This document shows, piece by piece, positions 43,388-53,052 of a stretch of DNA of 64,000 nt (its first letter is position 1; each line of letters starts with the position of its first letter). This stretch comes from Deltaproteobacteria bacterium. Its GTDB lineage: Bacteria; Myxococcota; UBA727; VGSZ01. The notes under the pieces are model-generated. The model was not told the DNA's origin and did no database searches. It saw only the letters and a program-made list of their open reading frames with translations. A program made the translations under genes and the position numbers. The stretch spans positions 30,367-94,366 of the forward strand of contig JADZDP010000031.1 in NCBI GenBank assembly GCA_020850995.1. The letters are read 5' to 3'.

Positions 43388-46300
43388 GGCAAGACCTCGA
43401 AGCTGCCCCCGTCGGAGCGGCCCCACACCTCGGGCGCGTACATCTCCTCGGCGGTGGCGGGCCGCAGCACGAAGGCCCCCGGCGTGGTGGCGCGCGCCGC
43501 CACGGTGGCGACGTGCACGCCCGGCGGCAAGGCGTCTGCGAACAACAGCACGCGATCGTCGCGCAGCTCGGTGTGCGAGAAGGGCGACCAGAACCAGCCC
43601 TCGTCGTCGTCGCGCGGGTGGTCGTCCTCACCCTCGTCATCGGCGCGAGGGGCGGGCGGCAGGCGCGCGCTCGAGGCCAGGCTCGCGTCGACGGCCTCGA
43701 GCCCGCCGGGCAGCGGCACATCGACGGCGACGAAGCGACGCGCCTGCGAGCTGGCCACGCGCACCCGCAGGCGCACCAGATCACCCGCGTAGACGGCGCG
43801 CACCTGCCCCTGCCCGGTGGGCGCGCTCCAGGGCTCGAACCAGCGCTGCACGGTGATGCCCGCCTCCTTGGCGTCGGTGGGCATGAGCTTCGGCGCGCTC
43901 CGAAGCACCGCGCTGTAGCTGAGCACGCCGGCGCCGGACTTCTCGAACACGAGCGGGCTGGTGGCGCCGCCGAGCGCCGCGATGGGCAGGCGCGCGCTGA
44001 GCGCCCGCAGGCTCCGGCCTTGGAAGTCCTCGGCGATGAGCACCTTGCCGCCGAGCGTGACCTTGGCGTCGAAGTCGGGCGCCTCGCGCTCTTTGGCGCG
44101 CACCAGCTCGGTGATGGCCATGAGCGCGAACGCCGCCTCTTGCGTGGTGCGGTAGCGGCCGCCCTTCTGCGCCACCTGCAAGTGGCGCGCGATCTTGCCG
44201 ACAAAGGGGTGCTCGGGCTCGCCGTCGACGAGGGTCATGAGCACGATGGCCGTGGTGCGCAGGTCGCTCGACCAGGTCTGTGCCCAGGCGTTGGTGCCCT
44301 CCTCGAAGTGCACCTCGCGCGCCGTCTCCTTGGCGCCGTTCATGATCTCCTGCAGCAGCTGGCGCGCGCGCGGCAGGTCTGCCGGGCGCTTGCCGCGGAA
44401 GAGCAGGTCCGCGAGCATGGCGCGCGCGAACAAGGGCAGCGACGTGCGGCGCGCGAACAGCGCGTCGGCCTGCGCGGGCCGCCCCTTGCCCATGCGCGCC
44501 AAGGTCCACAGCGCGAAGCTGCGATCCACGTCGCTGGCGCGAGGCGCGCCCAGCCCCCAGCCGGTGCACGCCGGCAGGGCGTCGGGGGCGACACGCTCGG
44601 CCAAGAAGCGGCGCGCCGCCGCCAGCGCCTGGTCGTCGACGTCGAAGCCGAGCTCGTCGGCGCGGTGGAGCGCCAAGGTGGCGTAGCTCGAGGCCCAGGG
44701 GTCGGAGCACGGCGAGGTAGACCAGGTGGCGAAGCCGCCGTCGCCCTTCTGCAGCGCCAGCAACGACGAGATGGTCTTCCTGGTCACCGCATCCGGGTCC
44801 GGCGTCTCGTTGCCCGGCGTGCCGAGCCACGCCGCCCAGCGCTCGCGCTCGGCGCCGGCCTTGGCCTCGTGCACCACGCCGAAGCCGCCCTCGAGCTCGC
44901 GCAGCGCCAGGAAGGGCACCAGGCGCGAGGCCTGCTGCTCGAGGCAGCCGTAGGGGTACTCGACCAGCTGCTTGAACGACTCGGCGAAGCCTGCCAGCGC
45001 CGTGGAGGCCAGCGTCAGCTCGAGGCCACCGACGTCGGGCCACACGTCCGCGCCCGGCGCCACCAGCGCCTCTTCGCGCCGGCCGCTCGGCGTGCCGGGC
45101 ACCTCGCCGCTGACGGCCGCGGTCTCCATGACCACCGGCAAGAGCACGGGCAGCTCGTGCGCGAGCTTGTCTTCCTCGGCGCCGCCGCGCACCGTGAAGC
45201 GCAGGCTCGCCGTGCCGGGCTTCTCGGCGGTGAGCGCGAAGCGCACCGCGCGCGCGGTGTCGGCGGCCACGGTGACCTGCTGCTCGGGGGCCACCACGTC
45301 GAGGCCGGTGGCGTCCAGGCGCACCGTGACGTCGCCCGCGCGTTGCGCATGCACGATGACGCCGGCGGAGAAGCGATCGCCCACACGCACCACGCGCGGC
45401 AGCGCGGGCTGCGCCAGGAGCGGCTTGTTGACCACCAGCGCGGTGGTGGCGAGGCCAGCGCGGTCGTCCTCGCCGATGGCCAGCGCCAGCACGCGATAGG
45501 TGGTGAGGTCGTCGGGCAGCGTGACCTCCACCTCGGCGTGCCCAGCGGCGTCGGTGACGATGTCGGGCAAGAAGAAGGCGGTGGTCTTGAAGTTGGAGCG
45601 GAAGCCGCCGCCCGCGTCGTCGCCGCCGTCGCCGCCGGGGGGGCGCCCCTTCTCGCCGTACGCGACCTTGCGCACCAGCGTGCCGAGCGGCTCCGCGAGG
45701 CGCACCGACAGGTCGCGCGAGGGGTGGAGGATCTCGGTGGGATCGGCGAGCTGGTAGTCGGTGAGGCGCAAGACCGCCTCGTCGACGGCCCAGACGGCGA
45801 CCTCGGCGGGCGTGCCCTTGCCGCGCGCGTCCTTGGTGGCGACGCGCAGCCTGAGCTTGGCGCCGGGGCGGTGGGGCCCCTGGCCGCCGTCGACCTCCAC
45901 GGTGAGCCGCTTGCCCTTCGTCTCGACGGGCAGGTTGACCCAACCGGCGCGCGCCTGGGGGCGGCCGGGATCGATCTCGCCGCCGGCGCCCTCGGCCTTG
46001 ACGCGCCCGCGCACCACCAGCGCGCTGACGTAGATGTTCGGCACCGCGGCATCGTCGATGGGCACGTCGACGGCGGCGGCCGAGCCCTGCAAGCGCAAGC
46101 GCCGCACCGAGGTGATGCCCTCGCGCTCCACCGTGATCAGCGCCTCGGCGTCGGGCCAAGGGCTCTTGACCAACACGCGCGCGGTGTCGCCGGGGGCGTA
46201 GCGCTTCCTGTCGGGGACGAGCTCGATGACCGCGTCGTCACGCTGCTGCCAGCTCACCCAGCCGCCGCCGGCGACGTAGGTGGAGCTCGTCGTCACCTGG

Positions 46301-49209
46301 CGCCGCCCGGCCGCGTCGGTGAGGGTGGCCTCGATGAGGTAGAGCCCCGGCTGGTCGGGTACCAGCTCGCAGCGCACCACCGCGTTGGCATCGCTCTTGA
46401 GCGCACAGGTCTTCACCGGCTGCTCCACGGGCTCGCTCACCGTGGTGAAGCGGCCGCTGTCCGGATCGCGGCGGCGGATGCTCTTCCACTCACGCCGCGT
46501 CACCTCGCCGTCGAGGGCGGCGCCGCCGAGCGCCTTGCCCTCGAGATCCGTGGCGATGAGCTCGATCGGCATGCTCTTGCCCACCTCGCCAAAGCCGCCG
46601 GGCACGCGCACGCCCGCGTACGCGCTCGCGGGGTGCACCACCACCACGGCGCGGTTGGCGACGCGCTGCTTGCTCACGTCCTCGACCTCGGCCTCGAGCG
46701 TCACGCGCACGGTGCGCGCGCCCCAGGGCTCGGCGGTGCCGAGCGCCAGACGAGCGGTGCCGTCGACGCCGATGCGGCCGCTGGTGCGCGCCAGGAAGTC
46801 GGAGGAGATGCCCGGCTCGGCGTCGTCGAAGCCCCACACCTGCGCGCCGAAGGCGAACTGCTCGTGCCCGGGAGGCGCGAACGCGAAGGTCTCGCGGAAC
46901 GCGTGCGCCTCCACCGGCGCGCCGGCCATGCCGCCACCGAACAGGTAGCGCGCGGCCACGTCGAGCTCGAGGGTGTCGCCCGCGAAGAGCGCTGCCTTGG
47001 GCGCGCTCGCGTCGACCTTGAACTTGGGCGCGCGATACTCTTCGACGCGAAAGCCGGCGTCGAGGCGCACCTCGCTGCCCTCGATGGTCGCGCTGGCCAC
47101 CACGCGATACCAGCCGAGCTTGCCGCCCTCGGGAACGCGGAAGCGCGCCGTGAAGGTGCCGAAGCGCGACAGCGGCACGCGCAGCTTCTGCAGCGGCTCC
47201 TGGCCCCAGCCCGCGATCAACGAGAGCTGCAGCTCGGAGTCGAGCGCCGGCGCCTTGAGCTCACCGCGGCGGCGCATGCGCACGAGCCCCTTGACGTGCA
47301 CGTCGTCACCAGGGCGATAGATGCCGCGCTCGCTCACGAGCATGCCGAAGGGCTGCGGCTGGTCCCCCTCCCACGATGTGGCGATGCCCGCGTCCCAGGG
47401 CGACGCCCCGGCGTTCCAGCCCGAGGCGACCACGCCCAGGTCACCGTCTTTCTCGGCAGAGGCGAGCACGAAGGGCGGGCTCCAGCGCCGCTCGCCCTGC
47501 GGCGGCGGCAGGAGATCCTCGATGCCGGGCAGACGTGCCACGCCGTCGCCGTCGCTGACCCCCTTGGCCAGCTCGCGTCCTCGCTCGTCCCACAAGCGCA
47601 CGGCGGCGCCGGGCACCGGCGCGCCGCCGCTCACCGAGGTCACCCACACCACGCTCGAGGTGACACCGAGCTTGGCGTGCGCTGCCAAGTTCGTGACCTG
47701 CCCAATCACGCTCGGCTCCTCCAGCTTTGCCTCTGGCGCGCTCAGCCTGAGCCGGAAGAGCTGCGGCGCGCCGGGCGAGAACAGCTCCGCCAAGGGCAGC
47801 GGCTTGCGCACCCCCACGTTGCGCGCGCTCGCGGTGTCGACGAGGCGCGTGACCACGTCGCCGGCGCCGGCCCAGCGCTCGTCGTTCAGGGCCAGTGCGA
47901 GCTGCGGCACGTCGAGGCGATCGACGCGCGCGTGCACGGCGCGCACGTTGACCGCCTCAACCGGGAAGGACGCGTCCGGTCCACGCTCCACCAGCGCCAG
48001 GTACTGCGGCACGCGCAGGCCGGCCTCGACGTCGGCGAGCTGCACGCTGCCGGCGAACGCGGGCGCGGCCTGACCAAGCGCGTCCACCACGCCGGCCTCG
48101 ACGATCACCTGGTAACGCGTGCCGGGCCGCAGGCGCGCAGACAGGATGGCGCGCCCGCCGTCCTCCACGCTGGTGCGGGTCGAGCTGTCGTCGGCGTCGA
48201 ACACCACCGGGGGCTCGAAGCGCACGTGCTTGAGCAGCGAGTCGAGCTCGGGCTCGTTGGTCGACGACAGCACCACCGGCCCGTAGGGACAGGGGCCGTC
48301 GTCGAAGGTGCACGCGCGCACGCCCGTGAAGCGCATCGGTCCCGCCACCGCGAACGAGCGGCGCGTGGGCTCGGCGGTGCGCGGGCCCTGGGCGCCGCGC
48401 AGGCCCTGCTGCACCTCGACGACCACGGTGGCACCTTTGGGCAGCGCGCGGGTGGGCGTGATCTCGTAGCGCGTCTCGTGCCCCCATGCCGACGGTGGCG
48501 CGGGCTTGCGCTTGAGCTTGGCGGCGCGCTCGCCCTCCACGTCGACGACGGCGGCCACACGGTAGGGCTCGCCCTTGCCGTCGACGTGCAGGCGAACATG
48601 CTTCTCCATGTCCTGCACGGGCTGGTTGAAGGTGAGCCCGATGGTGGGCTCGGGGGGCAGCCAACGCCACCCCTGCTCTGGCGTGGTGCCGGCGAGCCGC
48701 GGCTGCAGGGTCTCGAAGCGGAAGGCGTATGGGGCCGCGAGCGTGCTGCCGTCGAGCCCGGTGAGCGTTGCCGGCACGCCCACCTCGAAGGTCGTTGCGA
48801 AGGGCAAGAGCCCCTCGGGGACGAACTCCACCGACGACGAGCCGATAAAGCGCCACTCGCCGTTGATCGCGGGCGTCAGGGTGAACCCCGCTGGTGGGCG
48901 CGTGTCGCCGAGCGCGGCGATGGGCTTGTTGAAGGTGATGGCCGGGCGCACGTCGGCGCGCGCGTCGCCCTGCGGGCGCGCCACCACCACGGCGAGCGGA
49001 CCCTCGGGGATCCCGGGGAACGCCCCCGGCGTCGTCGTCACGGCTGGTGGCTGCGGCAAGGGCGCGAGCTCGAGCGGCTTGCGCTCGAGCGGTGCCTCGA
49101 GTCGCTGGTCGCGCGGCGTCGACGGCTTGGCGCCGCAGCCATCGGGGCAGCCGGCGGCGAGCAGCGCGACCACCACCGTCGCCGTCCCCAAGAGTTGATC
49201 ACGCCACAT
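43384..49209 (-). CDS. Bacterial alpha-2-macroglobulin lipoprotein (YfhM type)
   Basis: A 1,941-residue protein with a lipobox L-A-A-G-C (Cys21), so anchored in a membrane facing the periplasm. The order of macroglobulin domains is typical: several MG/Ig-like domains, a bait-like region, then the thioester domain with Cys1422 in Y-P-Y-G-C-L-E-Q-Q, and a helical ring carrying D-D-Q-A-L-A-A-A-R-R-F. Family members trap proteases that enter the periplasm by covalent attachment through the thioester. It is followed by overlapping pbpC, the classical pair, suggesting repair of peptidoglycan and defence against proteases. Length is longer than E. coli YfhM (about 1,650). Confidence 0.94.
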   Translation of the reverse strand: MWRDQLLGTATVVVALLAAGCPDGCGAKPSTPRDQRLEAPLERKPLELAPLPQPPAVTTTPGAFPGIPEGPLAVVVARPQGDARADVRPAITFNKPIAALGDTRPPAGFTLTPAINGEWRFIGSSSVEFVPEGLLPFATTFEVGVPATLTGLDGSTLAAPYAFRFETLQPRLAGTTPEQGWRWLPPEPTIGLTFNQPVQDMEKHVRLHVDGKGEPYRVAAVVDVEGERAAKLKRKPAPPSAWGHETRYEITPTRALPKGATVVVEVQQGLRGAQGPRTAEPTRRSFAVAGPMRFTGVRACTFDDGPCPYGPVVLSSTNEPELDSLLKHVRFEPPVVFDADDSSTRTSVEDGGRAILSARLRPGTRYQVIVEAGVVDALGQAAPAFAGSVQLADVEAGLRVPQYLALVERGPDASFPVEAVNVRAVHARVDRLDVPQLALALNDERWAGAGDVVTRLVDTASARNVGVRKPLPLAELFSPGAPQLFRLRLSAPEAKLEEPSVIGQVTNLAAHAKLGVTSSVVWVTSVSGGAPVPGAAVRLWDERGRELAKGVSDGDGVARLPGIEDLLPPPQGERRWSPPFVLASAEKDGDLGVVASGWNAGASPWDAGIATSWEGDQPQPFGMLVSERGIYRPGDDVHVKGLVRMRRRGELKAPALDSELQLSLIAGWGQEPLQKLRVPLSRFGTFTARFRVPEGGKLGWYRVVASATIEGSEVRLDAGFRVEEYRAPKFKVDASAPKAALFAGDTLELDVAARYLFGGGMAGAPVEAHAFRETFAFAPPGHEQFAFGAQVWGFDDAEPGISSDFLARTSGRIGVDGTARLALGTAEPWGARTVRVTLEAEVEDVSKQRVANRAVVVVHPASAYAGVRVPGGFGEVGKSMPIELIATDLEGKALGGAALDGEVTRREWKSIRRRDPDSGRFTTVSEPVEQPVKTCALKSDANAVVRCELVPDQPGLYLIEATLTDAAGRRQVTTSSTYVAGGGWVSWQQRDDAVIELVPDRKRYAPGDTARVLVKSPWPDAEALITVEREGITSVRRLRLQGSAAAVDVPIDDAAVPNIYVSALVVRGRVKAEGAGGEIDPGRPQARAGWVNLPVETKGKRLTVEVDGGQGPHRPGAKLRLRVATKDARGKGTPAEVAVWAVDEAVLRLTDYQLADPTEILHPSRDLSVRLAEPLGTLVRKVAYGEKGRPPGGDGGDDAGGGFRSNFKTTAFFLPDIVTDAAGHAEVEVTLPDDLTTYRVLALAIGEDDRAGLATTALVVNKPLLAQPALPRVVRVGDRFSAGVIVHAQRAGDVTVRLDATGLDVVAPEQQVTVAADTARAVRFALTAEKPGTASLRFTVRGGAEEDKLAHELPVLLPVVMETAAVSGEVPGTPSGRREEALVAPGADVWPDVGGLELTLASTALAGFAESFKQLVEYPYGCLEQQASRLVPFLALRELEGGFGVVHEAKAGAERERWAAWLGTPGNETPDPDAVTRKTISSLLALQKGDGGFATWSTSPCSDPWASSYATLALHRADELGFDVDDQALAAARRFLAERVAPDALPACTGWGLGAPRASDVDRSFALWTLARMGKGRPAQADALFARRTSLPLFARAMLADLLFRGKRPADLPRARQLLQEIMNGAKETAREVHFEEGTNAWAQTWSSDLRTTAIVLMTLVDGEPEHPFVGKIARHLQVAQKGGRYRTTQEAAFALMAITELVRAKEREAPDFDAKVTLGGKVLIAEDFQGRSLRALSARLPIAALGGATSPLVFEKSGAGVLSYSAVLRSAPKLMPTDAKEAGITVQRWFEPWSAPTGQGQVRAVYAGDLVRLRVRVASSQARRFVAVDVPLPGGLEAVDASLASSARLPPAPRADDEGEDDHPRDDDEGWFWSPFSHTELRDDRVLLFADALPPGVHVATVAARATTPGAFVLRPATAEEMYAPEVWGRSDGGSFEVLP

Positions 49210-49212
49210 GTC

Positions 49213-50016
49213 TCACCCCCGTCGACGCCACAGCTCCCACAGCACCACCGATGACGCGCACGCCACGTTGAGGCTCTCGAGCGCGCCGCTGCCAGGGATC
49301 TGCACGGCGATGTCGGCGCGCTCCGCCAGCCGCTGCGACAGGCCTTCGCCCTCCGAGCCAAACAGCACCACCGCGCGCGTTGGCAGCTCGCTGGCCACCG
49401 AGATGTCGGTGTGGCTCGACGTCGCCACCACCACGAAGCCGAGGGCGCGCAGGGTCTCGAGCAGCTCGAGCCCGCTGCCGCACGGGATGAGCGCGCAGTG
49501 CTCGGCGCCACCCTCGGCGGTGCGCAGGGCGGCGGGCGAGAGCGCCGCCGTGTCGCCGGCCGCCAGCAGGAAGGGCACGCCGAAGTGCGCGCATACCCGC
49601 AGGATGGCGCCGAGGTTGTGCGGGTTCTTCACGTGCTCGAGCATGACCAGCGCCGCCGGGCCCCGGACCCGCGACGCCCAGCCGACAACGTCGGCGGGGC
49701 GCTTGGCCGGCAACGCGCGAGCGATGAACAGGACGCCATCGTGGTGCACGGTCTCGGCGATCTGGTCGAGGTCTGCGTCGGTCTTGACGTGGTAGGCGAT
49801 GCGGCGCCGCGCGCACTCCTTGAGCACATCGCCGAAGTGGGCCACCTGTGCCTCGGTGACGTACACGCGCCGCACGTCGTCGGGGCGGGCGCGCCACAGC
49901 GCGCGGCACGCGTTCTTTCCTGCCACTTTGTGCTCGGGCGGGTTCTGCGCCTTGGGGTGAGGCGGTGGGCGCTTGGGTGGCCCCGGCGGCGGGCGGCGGC
50001 GGTTTGGCGGCGGCAC
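49213..50016 (-). CDS. SpoU/TrmH family RNA 2'-O-methyltransferase
   Basis: A 267-residue protein with a basic, Pro-rich N-terminal tail (about 30 residues), an N-terminal substrate-binding domain (K-N-A-C-R-A-L-W-R-A-R), then the knotted SpoU domain: V-M-L-E-H-V-K-N-P-H-N-L-G-A-I-L-R (motif 1), V-V-L-F-G-S-E-G-E-G-L-S (motif 2) and I-P-G-S-G-A-L-E-S-L-N-V-A-C-A (motif 3). It probably methylates ribose of rRNA or tRNA (RlmB-like), with a SAM-binding trefoil knot. The stop lies 3 bp upstream of the alpha-2-macroglobulin start; co-transcription is likely. The exact RNA target cannot be read from sequence. Confidence 0.93.
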   Translation of the reverse strand: MPPPNRRRPPPGPPKRPPPHPKAQNPPEHKVAGKNACRALWRARPDDVRRVYVTEAQVAHFGDVLKECARRRIAYHVKTDADLDQIAETVHHDGVLFIARALPAKRPADVVGWASRVRGPAALVMLEHVKNPHNLGAILRVCAHFGVPFLLAAGDTAALSPAALRTAEGGAEHCALIPCGSGLELLETLRALGFVVVATSSHTDISVASELPTRAVVLFGSEGEGLSQRLAERADIAVQIPGSGALESLNVACASSVVLWELWRRRG

Positions 50017-50249
50017 GGGCGCAGCCTACAGCGAGCGCGCCGCGTGGTGATCGGCGCGACGCCGGGGCGCGCGCCTGCTCTCGCGCTCGGTCGCAGCGGC
50101 GCCAACGAGCGCTGACGGGCTCGCCGCTCCCGAATTGCGCGCAGGCGAGGCGTCCCCGGCGGATGCCGTCGCGCGACCGGGAGCGGGACAAAGAGCAGGT
50201 CCGGGAAGGCCATGTTCACCGATGCCCGGAATCGCGCTAGGGTCGCGCG

Positions 50250-50927
50250 GTGAGCGACGTCGCTGTACCCCGCTGGGCGATCGCGAGCGCGGCGGCGCTG
50301 ATCTTCGTCCTGGCGATCGCCTTGGCGTTCCAGCTCGGGCGCGCGGCGTCGCCCGCCGAGCCACCGGGTGCCAGCGCTGGCGAGATCGGCGCAGCACCGC
50401 CGACGCCCACCCCAATCGCTCCCCCCACCTCGCCGCCACCGGTTGCGCCGAGCATCGCCGACCCACCTCCTGCGGCGCCCGAGCCACCGCCGATCGCCGC
50501 GCCGCTCACCGCGCCGGTGCCTGAGCAAGCGCGGCCCGACGCTGAACGCGAGGGTGTCCGCAACTATCTCGCGACGATTGAGCTCGAGCTCGCGTCGGCC
50601 AAGGACTTCGAAGACGCCAACAAAACGGCGCTGCAGACGCTGCAAGACCTGTCCGGCACGGGCGTCCGCGCCATGCGCGACGATCAGGTGCGGCTCCGGG
50701 CGCGCGTCGCGCAGATCGACGCGCCGCAGCCCTGCCTCGAGTACCGCGCCGCGCTGTTGCGCTCGCTCGACCAAGGCGTTGCCATGCTCGACAAGCTCGC
50801 CACCTCCATGTCGGCGGGCGACACCGCCAAGCTCACCGAGGTTGCTGCCGAGGGGCGCGAGATCGAGGCGGCGGCCCGGCGCGTCGACCAGCTCGCGATG
50901 GCGATCAAGAAGCAGTACGCCCTCTGA
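50250..50927 (+). CDS. Membrane-anchored Pro-rich hypothetical protein
   Basis: A 225-residue protein with a GTG start. One transmembrane segment (A-I-A-S-A-A-A-L-I-F-V-L-A-I-A-L-A-F) is followed by a long Pro/Ala linker (about residues 35-95) and a C-terminal helical domain (about 100-225) ending A-M-A-I-K-K-Q-Y-A-L, with a single Cys in Q-P-C-L-E-Y-R. The helix pattern suggests a coiled-coil periplasmic domain. No family recognised. The 233 bp upstream (50017-50249) hold no other gene; the SpoU gene is divergent. Confidence 0.65.
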   Translation: MSDVAVPRWAIASAAALIFVLAIALAFQLGRAASPAEPPGASAGEIGAAPPTPTPIAPPTSPPPVAPSIADPPPAAPEPPPIAAPLTAPVPEQARPDAEREGVRNYLATIELELASAKDFEDANKTALQTLQDLSGTGVRAMRDDQVRLRARVAQIDAPQPCLEYRAALLRSLDQGVAMLDKLATSMSAGDTAKLTEVAAEGREIEAAARRVDQLAMAIKKQYAL

Positions 50928-50993
50928 TCCCAGAGCTCACTTGCATCGGCACTGATCCGAGGAGGGCCTGGCCACGAGGTCAAGATGCAGCGG
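50925..50993 (+). repeat. Intergenic repeat, copy 2
   Basis: A 69-nt segment beginning with the stop codon of the preceding gene. It is about 78% identical (54 of 69 by hand alignment) to 54988-55056, including the shared 18-mer GCCTGGCCACGAGGTCAA, and its first 20 nt match 41045-41064. It looks like a small dispersed element at gene ends. Confidence 0.6.
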
Positions 50994-51375
50994 AGGGCCT
51001 TCTCTGTCGGAATGGACCGAGCGCGCGACGGGAGGATCTTGGCCGAGACCAAGCCCGCGCCCGATCAACGCTCCTGACCGTTGCAGGCGCCAGAATCGCG
51101 TGGCGCGCAATCCGATTGCGATGATCGTCCCGGAGATGCTGACGCAGACCCGCCCCCGGCCTGCGAACGGGATCGGGCCCCCACCCACGTCCGCGGTGGG
51201 CGTGGTGCACGGCGCGTGATCGTGCGCACGAGCGCCGCGACGCGTCGCGGGGCCGGGCGCGTCCGGATGCGACCCTGCGCATCGCCCTCCGAACGCCGGC
51301 CGACGATGGCCGGTGCCCTCCATAGTGCCGATCGACGCCTCGGCGTATGCTCCTCCTCTTCCCGACGAGGACCGC
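50994..51375. other. Non-coding gap upstream of the LysM protein gene
   Basis: No convincing gene: open frames here are shadows with atypical composition. It must contain the promoter of the LysM gene. No hairpin with a T-tract and no RNA gene was seen. Confidence 0.5.
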
Positions 51376-53052
51376 ATGGCCAACAACACCGTCACTTCCC
51401 GCCCCACCACCGCGCTGCGCCCGAAGGACGAGCGACTCGACGTGCGCAAGTCCGACAATGCGCGCAACGTGGCGGCCAACGGCCTCGAGGGCCTGGCATC
51501 GTCGGGCGCCATGTCGGTCGATGACGCGCGCGATGTGGCCGGCCAGCTCGACCAGGCGATCACCACGGCGGACCAGGCGGAGACTGCCGCCAAGAAGACC
51601 GCCAGCCCCGAGGCGCGCGCGCAGGCCAGGCAGATGGCGCAGAGCCGAGAAGCAGGACTGGTCGCCGCGATGAACGCGCGCCTGCCCATCGAGCAGCTCG
51701 AGGCGTCGGAGCTCGGCTTCATGGATGCGGCGCGCGTCGGTTACACCGCGGTCAAGGGCATGGACGGCCTCGTCACCGAGATGGAGAACATCGCGGCCAC
51801 GCGCTCCCGCGTCGGCGACGAGATCGCGGGCCTCGAGGGGAAGGAGGATCGCACCCCTGGCGAGGAGCTCCTGCTCGAGGCCAAGCGACAACAGGCCGAC
51901 GCGCTCGACGCCACCTCCAGCGTGTTGCGTGACCGCGTCGACACCCTGCGCGCCACCAAGGACGCGGCCATGAACACCGAGGCCGATGGCAGCCTGGCCT
52001 TCACCGAGGAAGAGACCGAGCAGTTGCGCGCGGCCACCCAGGCCACCGACGTTGCTGCGGTGGCTGCGGCCACCCAGGGACGGGGCGCCGACGCCGCGGT
52101 CGCCATGGCGCTCGAGGCGGTGAGCCAAGAGCAGGGTGCCGGCAACGCGAGCCGCGCCGAGCTGTCCGCCAGCGCCACCAACGTGCCCGCCCCTGTCGAG
52201 GGCAAGACCCTGCCGGCGGGCGACTCGGTGACCGTGAAGAAGGGCGACTGGCTGACCAAGATCGCATCGGCGCACAAGAACTCCGACGGCTCGCCGGTGA
52301 CGCTGGAGCAGCTGCTCGACACGCCCGGCAACGAGAAGTTCCGCGCCAAGCCCGACCTCATTCGCCCCGGCGACGTCGTCAAGCTGCCGGCCGGCGCGGT
52401 GCGCGCCGAGGACTGGAAGCCCACGACCACGGACAACGCCAACGCGCCGGTCGCCCCGAGCACCAGCAACGCGTCGGCCGCGACCAAGAAGAACGCTGGC
52501 AAGCCCAAGCTCGGCCTCGCGTCGAACAACGGGCCCAAGCCGCTCGACGCCAAGGCCATCGACCAGAGCATTGCGCGTTCGAACGCGCAGACGCGCACGC
52601 TCAACGACGTGCGCCAGGGCCTCCTCGACGACGGCGTGGGCGGGCTCGACGCCAAGGTCGACCGCAAGCGCGTTCGCACCGACGCCGATGCCGTGATCGC
52701 GCGCCACCAGGAGCGCAAGGAAGCGGTACAGCGCGTCGGTGGGGAGATCGACGCCGAGATCAAGGACCTGAGCGCGCGCCCCAACCGCACGCCGGGCGAA
52801 GAGGCGCTCTTGCAGGCCAAGCGCAGCCAACGCACCGAGGTCGACACACTGGTGAGCGCCCTCGACGGCAACATCGCGTCGCTGGAGCAGTTGAAGGTCG
52901 ACGCCAGCGATGGCCGCATCAGCAACCGAGAGGCCGGCGACATCATGACCCGCTACCGCGCCAAACAGAGCGCCGTGCAGCAGTCGGTGCAGGCGGGAAT
53001 GACGGCGAGCGAGCAGCTCGCCAGCGCCTACGATCAGCTGCGCGAGGGCTGA
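51376..53052 (+). CDS. LysM-domain protein with a duplicated helical module
   Basis: A 558-residue protein starting MANNTVTSRPTTALRPKDERL, without a signal peptide. Residues about 285-355 contain a LysM-like domain (D-S-V-T-V-K-K-G-D-W-L-T-K-I-A, then L-I-R-P-G-D-V-V-K-L-P). Helical modules on both sides resemble each other: about 155-230 (N-R/D-R-T-P-G-E-E-L-L-L-E-A-K-R-Q-Q) and about 465-535 (N-R-T-P-G-E-E-A-L-L-Q-A-K-R-S-Q), each followed by a D-G-S/R-I/L turn that looks like an EF-hand remnant. A Ser/Thr/Ala-rich stretch follows the LysM. Possibly exported without a Sec signal, or cytoplasmic structural. The gene overlaps the convergent mutH by 19 bp. Confidence 0.75.
   Translation: MANNTVTSRPTTALRPKDERLDVRKSDNARNVAANGLEGLASSGAMSVDDARDVAGQLDQAITTADQAETAAKKTASPEARAQARQMAQSREAGLVAAMNARLPIEQLEASELGFMDAARVGYTAVKGMDGLVTEMENIAATRSRVGDEIAGLEGKEDRTPGEELLLEAKRQQADALDATSSVLRDRVDTLRATKDAAMNTEADGSLAFTEEETEQLRAATQATDVAAVAAATQGRGADAAVAMALEAVSQEQGAGNASRAELSASATNVPAPVEGKTLPAGDSVTVKKGDWLTKIASAHKNSDGSPVTLEQLLDTPGNEKFRAKPDLIRPGDVVKLPAGAVRAEDWKPTTTDNANAPVAPSTSNASAATKKNAGKPKLGLASNNGPKPLDAKAIDQSIARSNAQTRTLNDVRQGLLDDGVGGLDAKVDRKRVRTDADAVIARHQERKEAVQRVGGEIDAEIKDLSARPNRTPGEEALLQAKRSQRTEVDTLVSALDGNIASLEQLKVDASDGRISNREAGDIMTRYRAKQSAVQQSVQAGMTASEQLASAYDQLREG

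Noticed and set aside
43513..49254. A 1,913-codon open frame on the plus strand opposite the alpha-2-macroglobulin gene
   Set aside because: It exactly shadows a real gene; it reads as His/Arg/Gly/Ala-rich low-complexity sequence with no family motif, a known effect of GC-rich codon use.
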